In this document: positions 46,914-59,930 of the stretch, one piece after another
How positions within the stretch are numbered: position 1 is the stretch's first letter
Layout: every line of letters starts with the position of its first letter
NCBI RefSeq assembly: GCF_958979055.1
Contig: NC_084892.1
Location: 1,740,001 to 1,804,000 of the forward strand
From: Alnus glutinosa
Taxonomy: Eukaryota > Streptophyta > Magnoliopsida > Fagales > Betulaceae
Direction: 5' to 3'
Length of the DNA: 64,000 nt
Notes under the pieces: generated by a model
Databases searched by the model: none
Told to the model about the DNA's origin: nothing
What the model saw: only the letters and a program-made list of their open reading frames with translations
Program-made: the position numbers and the translations under genes

Positions 46914-48683
46914 AATGACTTTTCATCTAGTTTTCATATAATTCGATCTACTTCGTTAAAGGACACGATCGAGGCAAAATAAAAAAGCAGTCTTTTTTGT
47001 TTTTTGTTTTAAACTTCCGGGGTGTTTTAGGAGGCAAAATATTAGAGGTGGGACAAATGATGTGAACTAGTGAAGCAAGTCGAAGAGGAGGGACAAATGC
47101 CAACTTTTCTTTTGAATGAGAGAGTAGCAAATATTAATTTAACCAAAGCTTCAGGGTAGAGAGGCCCTTAATTAACTGCCGGCGCCCTCCCATGAAGTCA
47201 AAAGCCTAGGGTATATTTTCAAAACTATTAATGTCACGTATGTGTGGCGGTACGTACTTGCTTTTAACATCTTCGGTCTATAATTACAACAGTTGATTTT
47301 TTGAGAGCATGCTCAATGCCAAAGGTGGTGGATTAATATAATAATGGGATCCAATCGGATCTATTAAAAATTGAAATTCCATTATGGCATAGCAGTCGTA
47401 TTCTTGGATTGCAATCCATCCTCCTGTCCCAAATTAATCCAGATACATAATAATATATAAACTAGGCCAAGTATTAGCACTGGTCTCCGTGTATTGCCCA
47501 GGTTCATATGTTTTTTTTTTGTTTTTGTTTTTGTTTTTTTTTTGCACTTTAAGCAAGTACGAAACTTTTCAACTTTGTGGTGGGTTAGGAAAAGCTTCAA
47601 ATTAAACACCCAAAACCACTCTAACTGGGTAAATCTGAGCAGTTATAGGGATGCTAAGATGTGTGCTTCAAAAAAAAAAAAAAAATCTTCACATAGCGCC
47701 TCTAATAAGCATATATTTTGGAGACAAACACTAGTGTCTTGGAAGATAAGAAAAAAGAAAACTCGCAAAAAGATGGATTCAGGGCAAATATAGAGTCCAA
47801 ATTATATTTTAAGTAAACGTATAGACACTTAAACCCACAAACACACAAAGACATTACCATAAATAGAAGATGGAGTTTCATTTCCTGTTTCTAGCTCCCA
47901 ACTAAATTTAATGAACAAATAAACATCTCCCTTCAGGATTCATTCATATTTTTTTTTTCAACATCAAGTCTCGAATTCATAAGTACTAGGCAAATATGCT
48001 CAAGGGACCTGTCTTGTTTGATGCATCTAGTCCATTTTCAGCATTCCTCATCCCGGCCGGCCTGTAAACCACGCCCTGAAGAATCTATATGATGCAAGTT
48101 AGCTTATTGAATGATTTGGAGACATGTCCTCTTTTTATTGGATATGATGGCCGGTCAAATTACTCGCATGTTAATTAGTAACTCTAAAATTGTAAGAATC
48201 TTTTACAGTTATTACTACAAGTCTCTTACAAATTGATACGGTGGTACATGTCGCACTTGTAACATTTGTAACTAAATAATGAAATTTACCTATCACATTT
48301 TATTACTTAACTTTTTTTATTATTAAGATATAAGCTTGTAAGGATATTGGGCTAGAAAGTTCAAAACTATAATACATTTTCCAAATTTTAGTTAAGAAGA
48401 AAAAAAAAAAAAAGTCAAACATTTCTAGCTGGGTCAGATAGATATTTTCGGTATTTTTCTGCCCGATTTACTAGTAATCTTAACAACAAATGTGAAATAG
48501 GTCTTATGAGATTCAAATGTTCGAGTAAGTCTCGAGTAGTCCGCTGACATTTTTGGGCATTGGTATCGATAACTATCGAGATGGCAAATTGTTGAAGATC
48601 CGAATCCAGTTAGATTCAAGAAAAATCTTGTTAAAAACATACACAGTAGCGGATCTATTATTGGGCCCCTGCGAAAAAATAGG
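46914..48683. other. P450 upstream flank of U5, no gene follows
   Basis: The same flank that precedes P2, P4 and P5, including the second 100-bp module (48088-48191). No gene seen. Confidence 0.6.
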
Positions 48684-49141
48684 AAGAACTTCACTTATAA
48701 GCCCTAATCTTTTATCACTTTTGAAATAAGGTGCTTAAACTTTAAAAAGTGTCAATGTAGGGTATCAATCTTTTATCTTTCAATGTTTTTCAATTTCAAC
48801 TCTCCATTAGAATTTTTCGTTAAACCCTATAAAAATTTCCTAAATACCCCTCCTTTTTTTACGAAAAGAAAAAAAAAAATTGTAAGGATTTAGGTGATGG
48901 TCAGAATTTAATAGAATTTACAAAAATACTCATACCTAAATCTTTGAAAAAAAAGTTATAATTTTTTTAAAAGCAAAACACATGAGTATTTTAGAAATTT
49001 TAATAGAATTTAATGGAAAATTTTAACAGATGGTTGAAATTGACAAAAACTGAAAAATTGATACCCTAAATTGAAACTTTTTAAAATTTGAGTATCTTAT
49101 TTCAAAAGTGATAAAAGATCAAGATTATAAGTGAAGTTCTT
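48684..49141. mobile_element. Hairpin MITE, best-preserved copy (U5)
   Basis: 458 bp with perfect 17-bp inverted tips AAGAACTTCACTTATAA / TTATAAGTGAAGTTCTT. Lacks the internal deletion seen in U2, U4 and U6. Confidence 0.8.
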
Positions 49142-49186
49142 CTAATTTAAATATAAAAATTTATATAAATAGAGACCCATGATATA

Positions 49187-52100
49187 TACTACAAAAAAAC
49201 CGGCCTTTGGCGACGCTTTTTAAACGTCACTATTCACCAAAAAACCGTCACCAATCACTTGGTGTCATTTATTCTGCGTCGTTTGCTAAGTGTTGCCGCT
49301 CACAGGTCTGGAAATTTTTTTCACGACACTTCTTTCGGAAGCATCATAAATTCATGACGCTTCTTCCGCAAGCGTCATAAATTATTTTTTAATGACATTT
49401 TTTCTGTAAGCGTCATAAATTATAAATAATGTCGCTTTTTTGTAAATGACGCATTTTTTTGTGACACTTACACAGTAAACGTCATTATTTTGTGACACCT
49501 AGGGTATAAAGTAGCTTATAATTTTATGACACTTATGTATGAAACGTCATTATTTGGTGACGCCTAATGTATAAAGGACGTTAAAATTTTATGTCATTTT
49601 TTGGGTAAGTGTCACAAAATTATGTCGTTTACTCGATAAAAGTCATAAACATTCTACAAACTAATTGTTTTTAAAAAAATAAAAACAAATTGATTATCAT
49701 ATGAAATTTCCTCATTTTTTAAATCTGTTTTTACCTCATAAAACATCTGCAAAATAACTTAATCGAAAACAAAATCATATAGGCAAAATACTATATATCA
49801 TTAGATTGCCAACAATGTAGTCATATATATATTGCACCATTGTTTCAAAATAAGCAAACAACTAAAAGCAATGCATAGTACCATTGTTTCAAAATAAGCA
49901 AACACCTAAAAGCAATGTACTCGTAGTACCATTGCTTCAATTCCTTAATCACAAAATACTTTAAAAAAAAAAAAACAAAAAAAAACAAAAAAAAAAAAAA
50001 CATCATATTGCATGTTCTGCTTGACATCATGTTGTATATATATAAGCCTTGTTCTGCACCATTGAAATTCAACAATTGCTCTAAATCCTACAATCAGGGG
50101 AACAAAATGTTAGGGTCATCCATATAGTAGTCAAATAAATTAGTACTAGTAGTCAAAACATTACAACTAGACATCAAACTTAACATATATGGACACTATC
50201 TTTATTTCATACAACCATTGTAAGCGTTTTAATTTGTCTGTGTGTTCTAAGGAACATTTTGGTTTTGATGCCTATGCATGGGTGGAACAAGTATAAACAA
50301 ACAATCTTCAAATCTCTGTAGTTCATCTAATGAATATTGCTTCAAGCCCACAAAGAAACGAGTAAACGGAAAAGGGTAATTGCTTCCAGGTTTCATAAAC
50401 AACAAGTACTTAACCTAAACCAAGAAGAGCTAGAACTGTAAAAGTGAAAAAATAGACCAGAAGACAAATTGCATAACCTATCTGTTATCAAAATCGAAGA
50501 AAGAAAACTCAGGCACAGTAATTTTAATAAAACAGGAAGAAGCTCCCTTACTTTCCTTTCTATTTATTTCTAGTTCCATGTGGGCAATGGCTATACATGC
50601 ACATACTAGAACAAGAGCAAAATGCAAACTTGTTGAGATCGAGATGAGGGAATTAATTAAGGGGTTGAATGAGTACTATTTCATTCCCCTCCTCTTAATT
50701 TGTTTCTCAAAATCATGATAATTGTTGGCTAGAAATTAAAGGAAACTATTTACAGTACTTCCTTACGTACGTGATGAGAACTTCACATAGATGCAAGAAG
50801 CACTACGCACATAACTTAACAAACAACAAATCAAAACCAATTCAGCTAAAAAAAGTTGGTTTGGTGTAGTTGGGCTGGTCTTGGTTGTAGCGTAAATAGT
50901 AGATATTTAGAGTTTGAGTTGTGCTATTGTTTTAAGCTAATTAAGTTCCAATTTTATATAGAGTTTGTTTGTACTCTGATTTGTTGGTTAGTAAAGTGAA
51001 TCTTATTCATAGAAAAAAGAAAAGAAAAAGAAAAACAAATGGTTTCTTAATTAGCATGTGAAAACACAAGGAACAAAAATGAATCAGAAGGTACACTTCA
51101 ACCAATGGACTAACCTACTCTAGTGCTTTAATATAACATAAAACGGTAGATGATCAAATGACAACAAAATTCCAAACATGAGGGGTACTAGCAATATTAA
51201 TTAATTTAAAGTTATAGTATCATTTACCTCTCTTTAATCCCTCTTTTGGTGTCTTTTTGTCTAAGTCTACCTTTTGAATTTGAACAAGTCACCTTGAGAG
51301 ATTATTGGTTAAGAAAACCCCTCTTAACTTTAATAACTGATATTATGAGAAAAACATGAGTTCATGGACCAGAAACATAATGCATGTCTCTAGTCTCCGG
51401 GATAAGAAACATTCCCTGCTACTTCTGTCTCCTTCACGACATGTACTACAACTAGTGCATATATTACTAATAATATATGTAGGCCAAGAAACATTTCCAC
51501 ACATTCTAATAAAATATGTAGGCCAAGAGGTTTCTCGAATCTCTGCTAGCTGCAGAATTTTTGCACAAACATGATATTCAGATATTCATGAAAAAAGAGA
51601 CGGATTAGCAATTTTCAAGTCTGAAACTCCAACCCAGATCCAATAAACAAAGTATCCTCCTTCCTACTCAGTTGAACATATGATATGCAAATCTTTCCCA
51701 TTGCGTCTTGTTTGCAAACATTTCATCAAACATATGATAGGCAAAATTCTCTATGGGATTTTCTCATGACAATTTGACAAATTAATCCAAAAATCACTCA
51801 CTGGAAGACCACAAACTGATTCAAAAAAAGACAACAGGTTCTAGACATAAAGGAAGCAGCAGTGTGAATTTCAGAGTTGAAGCAAAAGTAGAAATTTGTT
51901 CTTTTTGTTCTATTTTTCTGTCTCGATGATAATGGTTATAGTGGGGGCCAATTTTTGGTAAAAATTATTTATATACAAATCTATTTTCCATCTTACAAAG
52001 TCTACAGCTTCTATTTCCAATAGTATTGTATAACTGGTCTGAATTTTCAACTCCTACTAAAATATATGTTTAAAAATGTGGGTAAAATTCTCTACAGAAT

Positions 52101-52990
52101 ACTTACCATAGGCCAAACCACCTTGCCTTAGATTTCTGTTTGCTCTGGACATTGCCATATATATTGCGCAATCATAACGTGGCTAATGCCTCTGTTTTTA
52201 AACCATCGCCCTCGACGACTTGGGATTTACTGATTTTTTTCCTTTTCATAAGGAAAACAATGGGTTTTCAATCCCAGAACAAAAATAGGGGAATTAACAA
52301 ATGGGAGAGAAGAGATCGAGGGTTACCTGCAAAATGTTATCCTCTAGAGTGACGAAGAGAGCGGCTGCCGGCTAGAGATGGATAGACGCGGTACGCCCTT
52401 GAGCTGTGAAAGAGACGATCCTAGATGGAGTTTGTGAGAGATTGTGCGAGCTTGTGAAAAGTGAGAGAGAGTTGGGGAGATTGTGAATAACCTAACTAGA
52501 AGTAGACTACTAGTGAATATTTACTAAATTAAAGGGATTGTACGTGCTGTGAACGTGGGAAAGCAACGCGGGCGTCCTTTTATAGAAAGAACGTGAAATT
52601 ATGACGCTTTCAAAGTGACGTGAATTCACGTCGTTTGCTAAACAAACGACCTGAATTCCTGTCCTTTATATTGAAGGACGTAAATAATTCACGTCGTTTT
52701 CCAAATAAACGACGTGAATCCACATCTCTTTTAAGAGTGATGTGAATTCACGTCATTTTTTAAGAAGGGACGTAAATTCACGTTTTTATTCATGTCATTT
52801 GTTGTTCGAAACGTTCTAATTTATTTAGTTCATGACGTTTATAGAAAAATGACGCTAAATTTTTAAATTTTGTGTCTTTTAAAAGTAAAGGACGTAAAAA
52901 TTATGTCGTTTTTAAAGAAAAGATGCTAACTCAAAAATTAATGTCGCTTGTTGTAAACGACACAAAAAAAAACAAAAAAAAAAAATTAGA
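49187..52990. mobile_element. CACTA-like non-autonomous element
   Basis: The left end reads TACTACAAAAAAACCGG, one base from the CACTACAAAAA tip of plant CACTA elements, followed by many sub-terminal GACGC/GCGTCA repeats (49200-49640). Similar repeats in mixed orientation (GACGTGAATTCACGTC) fill 52600-52960. The right tip is not recognisable. The interior (49700-52500) is unique AT-rich sequence without transposase. Confidence 0.65.
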
Positions 52991-53068
52991 CTGGCCAGTT
53001 TTTTTTTTTTTTTTTAAGTATTGTTTTTAAAATTTAGATTGGCCGGTAGTCTAGCATAGCATGTATAT

Positions 53069-53170
53069 GATGCAAGTTAGCTTATTGAATGATTTGGAAA
53101 CGTACGTGTCCTCTTTTTATTGTATATGTGGTCAAATTACTGCCATGTTAATTAGTAAATCTAAAATTGT
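53069..53170 (+). repeat. Direct-repeat module, first copy of U6
   Basis: GATGCAAGTTAGC module with 4 bp added (ACGTACGTG); second copy at about 54704-54800. Confidence 0.7.
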
Positions 53171-53202
53171 ACGAGTTTATTAGGTAAGTAATTGTGTTGT
53201 GG

Positions 53203-53530
53203 AATATTTGTTTGAATAGTAGTAAAAAGTGATTGATGTGATATAAAATTTGAAAAAGATCTATAAAAAGGTGAAAAAGTTTTGTTTTGTAATAAGTTTT
53301 TTTATTGGAATAGTAATAAAACATTATTGATGTGACATACCAAATGTAAAAAAATTAGAATGTTTTTTACTTGATTTTTTTAGAGAAGTGAAAATAAATA
53401 GATAGAGATTTAAAATGGTTTGCCAAACTAACCGGTAAGAATCTTAGAAATATATGATAGACGAGAGAGGAGGGAGGAGGTTCAGATTTTCCTCCAATTA
53501 TACACCTTAAAGTCGTTCCAAACACAAACC
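53203..53530. repeat. Dispersed repeat R1, U6
   Basis: Same segment as at 117-450. Confidence 0.5.
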
Positions 53531-54130
53531 CTTAAAGGATGACTTTTCACCTCGTTTTCATATAATTCGATCTACTTCGTTAAAGGACACGATCGAGGCA
53601 AAATCAAAAAGCAGTCTTTTTTTATTTTTGTTTTAAACTTCCGGGGTGTTTTAGGAGGCAAAAGATTAGAGGAGGGACAAATGAAGTGAAGCAAGCTAGT
53701 CGAAGAGGAAGGACAGATGCCAACTTTTCTTTTGAATGAGAGAGCAGCAAATATTAATTTAACCAAAGCTTCAGGGTAGAGAGGCCCTTAATTAACTGCC
53801 GGCGCCCTCCCAAGAAGTCAAAAGCCTAGAGGTATATTTTCAAAACTATTAATGTCACGTATGTGTGCCGGCCGGTACGTACTTAATTGCTTTTAACATC
53901 TTCGGTCAATAATTACAACAGTTGATTTTTTGAGAGCATGCTCAAAGCCAAAGGTGGTGGATTAATATAATAATGGGATCCAATCGGATCTATTAAAAAT
54001 TGAAATTCCATTATGGCATAGCAGTCGTATTCTTGGATTGCAATCCATCTTCCTGTCCCAAATTAATCCAGATACTTAATAATATATAAACTAGGCCAAG
54101 TATTAGCACTGGTCTCCGTGTATTGCCCAG

Positions 54131-54168
<38 letters not shown>

Positions 54169-55294
54169 ACTTTAAGCAAGTACGAAACTTTTCAACTTTG
54201 TGCTGGGTTAGGAAAAGCTTCAAATTAAACACCCAAAACCACTCTACCTGGGTAAATCTGAGCAGCTATAGCGATGCTAAGATGTGTGCTTCAAAAAAAA
54301 AAAAAAAAAATCATCCCATAGCGCCTCTAATAAGCATATATTTTGGAGACAAGCACTAGTGTCTTGGAAGATTAGAAAAAAGAAAATTCGCAAAAAGATG
54401 GGCAAACATAGAGTCCTAATTATATTTTAAGTAATCGTATAGACACTTAAACCCACAAACACACAAAGACATTATCATAAATAGAAGATGGAGTTTCATT
54501 TCCTGTTTCTAGCTCCCAACTAAATTTAATGAACAAATAAACACCTCCCTTCAGGATTCATTCATATTTTTTTTTTTTCAACATCAAGTCTCGAATTCAT
54601 AAGTACTAGGCAAATATGCTCAAGGGACCTGTCTTGTTTGATGCATCTAGTCCATTTTCAGCATTCCTCATCCCTGTAAACCACGCCCTGAAGAATCTAT
54701 ATGATGTAAGTTAGCTTATTGAATGACTCGGAGACGTGCCCTCTTTTTATGGGATATGATGGTCAAATTACTCACATGTTAATTAGTAACTCTAAAATTG
54801 TAAGAATCTTTTACAGCTATTACTACAAGTCTCTTACAAATTGATAGGGTAGTACATGTGGCACTTGTAACATTTGTAACTAAATAATGAAATTTACCTA
54901 TCAAATTTTATTACTTAACTTTTTTTTATTATTAAGATATAAGCTTGTAAGGATATTGTGCTAGAAAGTTAAAAACTATAATACATTTTCCGAATTTTAG
55001 TTGAGAAAAAAAAAAAAAAAAAAAGTCAAACATTAATTTGTAGCTGGGTCGGATAGAGATTTTCGGAATTTTTCTGCCCGATTTACTAGATAGTAATCTG
55101 GACAACAAATGTGAAATAGGTCTTATTAGATTCAAATCTTCAAGTAAGTCTCGAGTAATCCGCTGACATTTTTGGGCATGTGTATCGATCCCACTTTAAC
55201 TATCGAAATGGCAAATTGCTGGAGATCCAAATCCAATTAGATTCAAGAAAAATCTTGTTAAAATCGTACACAGTAGCGGATCTATTACTGGGCC
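53531..55294. other. P450 upstream flank, U6
   Basis: Counterpart of 11071-12839, with a 32-bp poly-T (about 54135-54166) and the second 100-bp module (54704-54800). No gene seen. Confidence 0.5.
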
Positions 55295-55730
55295 AAAACT
55301 TCACTTATAAGCCCTAATCTTTTATCACTTTTGAAATAAAGTACTTAAACTTTAAAAAGTATCAATATAAGGTATCAATCTTTTATCTTTCAATTTTTTT
55401 CAATTTCAACTCTCCACCCTATAAAAATTTCCTAAATAACCCTCCTTTTTTTAGGAAAAGAAAAAAAAAATTTGTAAGAATTTAGGTGTTGGTCAGAATT
55501 TAATAGAATTTACAAAAATACTCATGCCTAAATCTTTAAAAAAAAAGTTATAATTTTTTTTAAAACAAAACACATGACTATTTTAGAAATGTTAATAGAA
55601 TTTAATGAAAAATTTTAACAGATGGTTGAAATTGACAAAAATTAAAAAATTGATACCCTAAATTGAAACTTTTTAAGATTTGAGTATCTTATTTAAAAAG
55701 TGATAAAAGATTAAGATTATAAGTAAAGTT
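55295..55730. mobile_element. Hairpin MITE upstream of P5
   Basis: Same fold-back as in U2 and U4. Ends about 225 bp before the ATG of the intact copy. Confidence 0.7.
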
Positions 55731-55880
55731 ATTCTAATTTAAATATAAAATTTTATATAAATAGAGACCCATGATATCTTATCCAAGGGTCCTTGCAAAG
55801 AAGAATATTGCTTTATACGATACTTTGTCAATTTTTTTCCGCAAGATTTGTCACATTATCTAGGCGACAGAATTAATCGC

Positions 55881-55888
55881 TATAAAAA
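55881..55888 (+). promoter_or_regulatory. TATA box of P5
   Basis: TATAAAAA, 73 bp before the ATG of the intact copy. A second AT-rich stretch (TATATAAATAGA, about 55755) lies some 200 bp before the ATG and could be an alternative TATA. Confidence 0.7.
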
Positions 55889-55953
55889 CCGACCCCGGAG
55901 CTAGAGTAATTGCAAGCCAGCAAACAAACCAAAAAACCCAACATAATTAGAAC

Positions 55954-58618
55954 ATGGAGTACGAGGCTCTGGGGTTGATTCTAGCTCTATTGCTATGGGT
56001 TGCATGGGTAATAATTATACAGCGCCGCGACCGACACGTTCGATTGGAGGAGCAAGGTGATCAGCTCCCACCAGGGCCTAGATCGTGGCCAGTGGTTGGA
56101 AACATTTTCCAGTTGGGTTGGGCACCCCACGAGTCCTTTGCAAAGCTGGCTCGACGGCACGGTCCCATCATGACCCTTTGGCTAGGGTCAATGAGCACGG
56201 TGGTCATCTCGTCCAAAGAAGTGGCCCGAGACATGTTCAAGAACCATGATGTGGTTCTTGCCGGTAGGAAGATCTACGAGGCCTTGAAGGGGGACTATGG
56301 CAATGAGGGTTCCATCATTACTGCTCAATATGGATCTCACTGGCGAATGTTGAGGCGCTTGTGCACCTCGGAGTTTTTCGTCTCAAGCCGTCTGGAAGCC
56401 ATGAGAGGTACTGGTATTCCTTCAAGTCATGATCGATGTTTATTTTTGATAAACTTTTAGCTATATATAGAACATTGTAATTTACTGTTGATATATGTTG
56501 AAACAGGTGTTCGTGGGAGGTGCATCGATGAAATGGTGCAGTACATAGAAGACGCTAGTGCATCTGGTACCAACGGCATCGATGTTGGGAGGTTCTTCTT
56601 CTTGATGGCTTTCAATCTTTTAGGAAACCTTATGTTTTCAAAAGACCTGCTGGACCCCAAATCAGAGAGAGGGGCCAAGTTCTTCTACCATGCAGGCAAG
56701 GTGATGGAGTTGGCAGGGAAGCCAAACGTGGCGGATTTCTTGCCAATTCTTAGGTGGCTTGACCCACAAGGTATAAGAAGAAAGACCCAGTTCCATGGCG
56801 AACGAGCCTTTGAAATCGCAGGGGGGTTCATTGCAGAGAGGATGGAGAGCATGGAAAATGGTCATAATGGTGAAGAAATCAAGAGAAAGGACTACTTGGA
56901 TGTGCTTTTGGAGTTTCGTGGTGATGGTGTGGAGGAACCCTTAAGGCTTTCTTCAAGAGCTATCAACGTCGCAGTGCTTGTAAGCCATCTTTTCTTTCCA
57001 TCTTTTGCAGCTTCCACACACAGCTAGCACACCATATATCCACGCAAATCTCTTGGTGTTGCCACATATGATATGTTTTCTTTTAAAACTATATATTCTA
57101 AAATTGACGAAAGTTCTTAAAAATAAAAATATCTATATTTTTTTCAATTTTTGTTTTAAAAAATATATTATATATAATTTTACTCTCCATACCATTAATT
57201 AAGATCCACTGAAATATATATAATTTATGATAAAATTTTCTTCCAAATTGAGTCAGAGAAAGTTTCTTTAATTTAGTCTATATTAGACTAATATATTTTC
57301 TTAAAATTTGTGATTTTTACTTACGCGCATTTTTAATAGAATCATCTAATAAATTGACAAGTGTCCTTAGAACAAGATAAGTAACATCTTTCATTAAAAG
57401 TTTTAAATTGCATATGAGAAATTACATCCTTTAAGAGTACATGTATGTCAAGATTCTAACCTAATTTAGAGGAGTGTCGTATTGTTTATAATATCTACCG
57501 TGGTGCAGTCAAGCGGTCAAAGGACGGATTTGGGATGAGTTGTAGAGTCAGACATTTTGAGTCTTATTATGTACTAGGAGTTTTTCCAAATTATTTGGTA
57601 TATGGTACTTCTGACAGGTGAGGTTTGAAGGAATAATTCTATTCTTATGTCTTTTCAAATGTCATATGCTTTTTAAAATTTCAATTGAATTTGAGATAAT
57701 CATTATTGGAGTTTGATCTAATGATAATTTTAAAGCCACATAACATTTGAGATGACATAAAAATAACTCTAGTTCTTTTTATAGCATTAGTTCGTCCAAA
57801 GAGCCTTGCTTTGGCGAGCTTTTTTATCATTAAAAAAAAATGTTTTGCTTTATTTTAAGACAACTCAAGAGTGTCAAAAGAGGATTCGTCCTTTCTCCTG
57901 TCTTTCTCTCCTTCTCTCGCTTTTAAAAAGAAACTGTCGAAAAATGTATATCGCATCTGGTGTCAAAATGAGATTATGGACGTTTCAGGAGATGTTTATG
58001 GCGGGGACGGACACAACGACGAGCACACTAGAGTGGGCAATGGCTGAGCTTCTCCACAGTCCTGAAACTTTGAAAAAAGTCCAGACGGAGCTGAGGATCG
58101 CCATAAGCCCAAACAAGAAGCTCGAAGAGAAGGACATCGAGAACCTCCCGTACCTCAGAGCTGTCATAAAGGAAACGCTAAGGCTACACCCACCTCTCCC
58201 TTTCCTATTCCCCCACATGTCCATGGACTCCTGCAACATGCTCGGCTACTCTATTCCAAAAGAAACACAAATCCTAGTTAACGTTTGGGCGATTGGACGA
58301 GACCCCAAGACTTGGGACGACCCTTTGGTTTTCAAGCCGGAGAGGTTCTTGGAGCCAAAAGTGGTGGATTTCAAGGGGCACCATTTTGAGTTCATACCCT
58401 TTGGATCTGGGCGACGCATGTGCCCAGCCATGCCACTAGCCTCCCGTGTGATTTCACTGGCTCTAGGGACTCTCCTGCACTTGTTTGACTGGGAGTTGGC
58501 CGACGGGCTTAAGACAGTGAAGATGGACATGGCCGAAAGGATGGGGCTAACGCTCAGGAAAGCTGTCCCATTGAAGGTTGTGCCAATACCTTTCAAACAA
58601 CACCGTACGTGTTGGTAA
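55954..58618 (+). CDS. P5: cytochrome P450 (CYP76-like), the one copy with all core motifs
   Basis: Exons are 55954-56407, 56507-56979 and 57989-58618, all GT-AG, giving 518 aa with no stops or frameshifts. Seen: N-terminal anchor, LPPGP hinge, C-helix WRMLR, I-helix AGTDTT (314-319), ExxR (E371-R374), PERF (426-429), and haem motif FGSGRRMC with Cys454. Compared with the other copies it lacks 6 bp near 56126, removing two residues (Val-Pro or Pro-Val) between GWAP and HES, in frame and outside the catalytic motifs. The family is a class II ER monooxygenase; CYP76A-like identity is inferred and the substrate is unknown. TATA lies at 55881-55888, 73 bp before the ATG, with an AATAAA at 58952. 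It sits in U6, whose 3' side is broken by a LINE about 2.2 kb downstream. The best candidate for a functional gene here. Confidence 0.9.
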
Positions 58619-59513
58619 GAAGTTCATGTGTGTTAAACAACTTTTACTGCTTTTTTCTGTAACTGCCGATTGTCAATCAGTCAGACCTTTAATTAATTAT
58701 AGAAAAATAACTCTTGTGCAACTGTTGTGCAAGGTCTTAGAGACATGAAGTAGGTCTCATGTAGTGAGTTCCACCACATAGATCTCACGTGAGACTCATC
58801 TCATGTCTCTAGAGTGGTGCACCAATCACCCATCTTAACTATATATTCTATATAATGATCTGATTTACAAAGTGTGGAGATTGTAATATATATCGTGGCT
58901 ATGATCTCTTGTCAATTGTCATCCCCAAACAGGTATCATTTATATATGGACAATAAAATGGGACTTTGAAATTTGAATCTTGTAGTGAAAAAATCTTAAA
59001 CTAGCTAGAAACCTTGATGAAATGATTGACTTTGTAAATATAGAATTTTCTTTTTCTTAAACTTTCTTTTGTACGTAGTTTTGTTGCTATGACCCATCCT
59101 ATTATTCAAGGGATTAGTCCAAGCTACAACAATAAAATCAAATCGCATGCATGATCAGTGGTATATATTGGAAAATATATAAGAAACCAAATACAGAGTA
59201 GCTAGTACGTGGACATTCCTTGACTGACGAATGGGATTGACAACAATGTTAAAGGAAAAGTACAACAATATTTGTATGAACGAAGTCTTTTTTTTCTTTC
59301 TTTCTTTTTTTCTGAGCAAAAAATATGGAGTGTGGATTAGCACGAAATATGGAGATCAACAGGGTAGGATCAATGGAGACGTACAATATATTTTGGCCAT
59401 AGCCAATTAACCGATTGATTAGCCTAGCAACTCATGATGATCCCTGAAGAGAGAGAGTAGTTGGGAACATTTTACCAAACTTGGAGCTCATGATATATTC
59501 TAGATGTTGATAT
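58619..59513. other. 3' flank of P5
   Basis: Conserved downstream flank with a candidate poly(A) signal at 58952. No gene seen. Confidence 0.45.
58952..58957 (+). terminator. Possible polyadenylation signal of P5
   Basis: AATAAA about 335 bp after the P5 stop codon, in the same context as behind the other copies. Confidence 0.4.
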
Positions 59514-59930
59514 TTAATGCTTTTTCATTAACTTTTCATAGCAGTCGACTATACATGTTGCATGAGCGATGCCAACAAGTTTCAATTTCCGGGAACAAAG
59601 ATTAGCGCACTTTATCGTAGCAATGGAAAGTCTGGTGGCATAATCTTTTGGATGCATTGAGTCATTAAAAAGACATTTAAGAAGATTAGTAGAAATACAA
59701 AACTCCATATGTCTTGATGCTTCACACATTTTAAGTGTGAATTCAAGGCAACGATGGATATAAGTTATTTCCTCGTGATCAAGTTGAAAAGGTCGTTGAA
59801 GGCTAGTTGGTAGTAGAGTGGGAGTAGGAGAAAGAAGGATAAGGTCATTAGCATAGACTTCGAGTATTATGGGGATAATCAACTCAATCATCACCGGCTG
59901 AAGTTTTATCATATGTTTCCTAGCCATCAT
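59514..59930 (-). CDS. Minus-strand ORF of unknown identity, U6 copy (longest)
   Basis: 138 aa, the longest version, because the extra 24 residues at the N-terminus (MMARKHMIKLQP...) stay in frame here owing to small changes near 59888. The rest matches the U1, U2 and U4 copies. A stop lies five codons upstream of the first Met. I recognise no family; it may be the relic of the last exon of a gene that once faced the P450. Confidence 0.35.
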   Translation of the reverse strand: MMARKHMIKLQPVMIELIIPIILEVYANDLILLSPTPTLLPTSLQRPFQLDHEEITYIHRCLEFTLKMCEASRHMEFCISTNLLKCLFNDSMHPKDYATRLSIATIKCANLCSRKLKLVGIAHATCIVDCYEKLMKKH

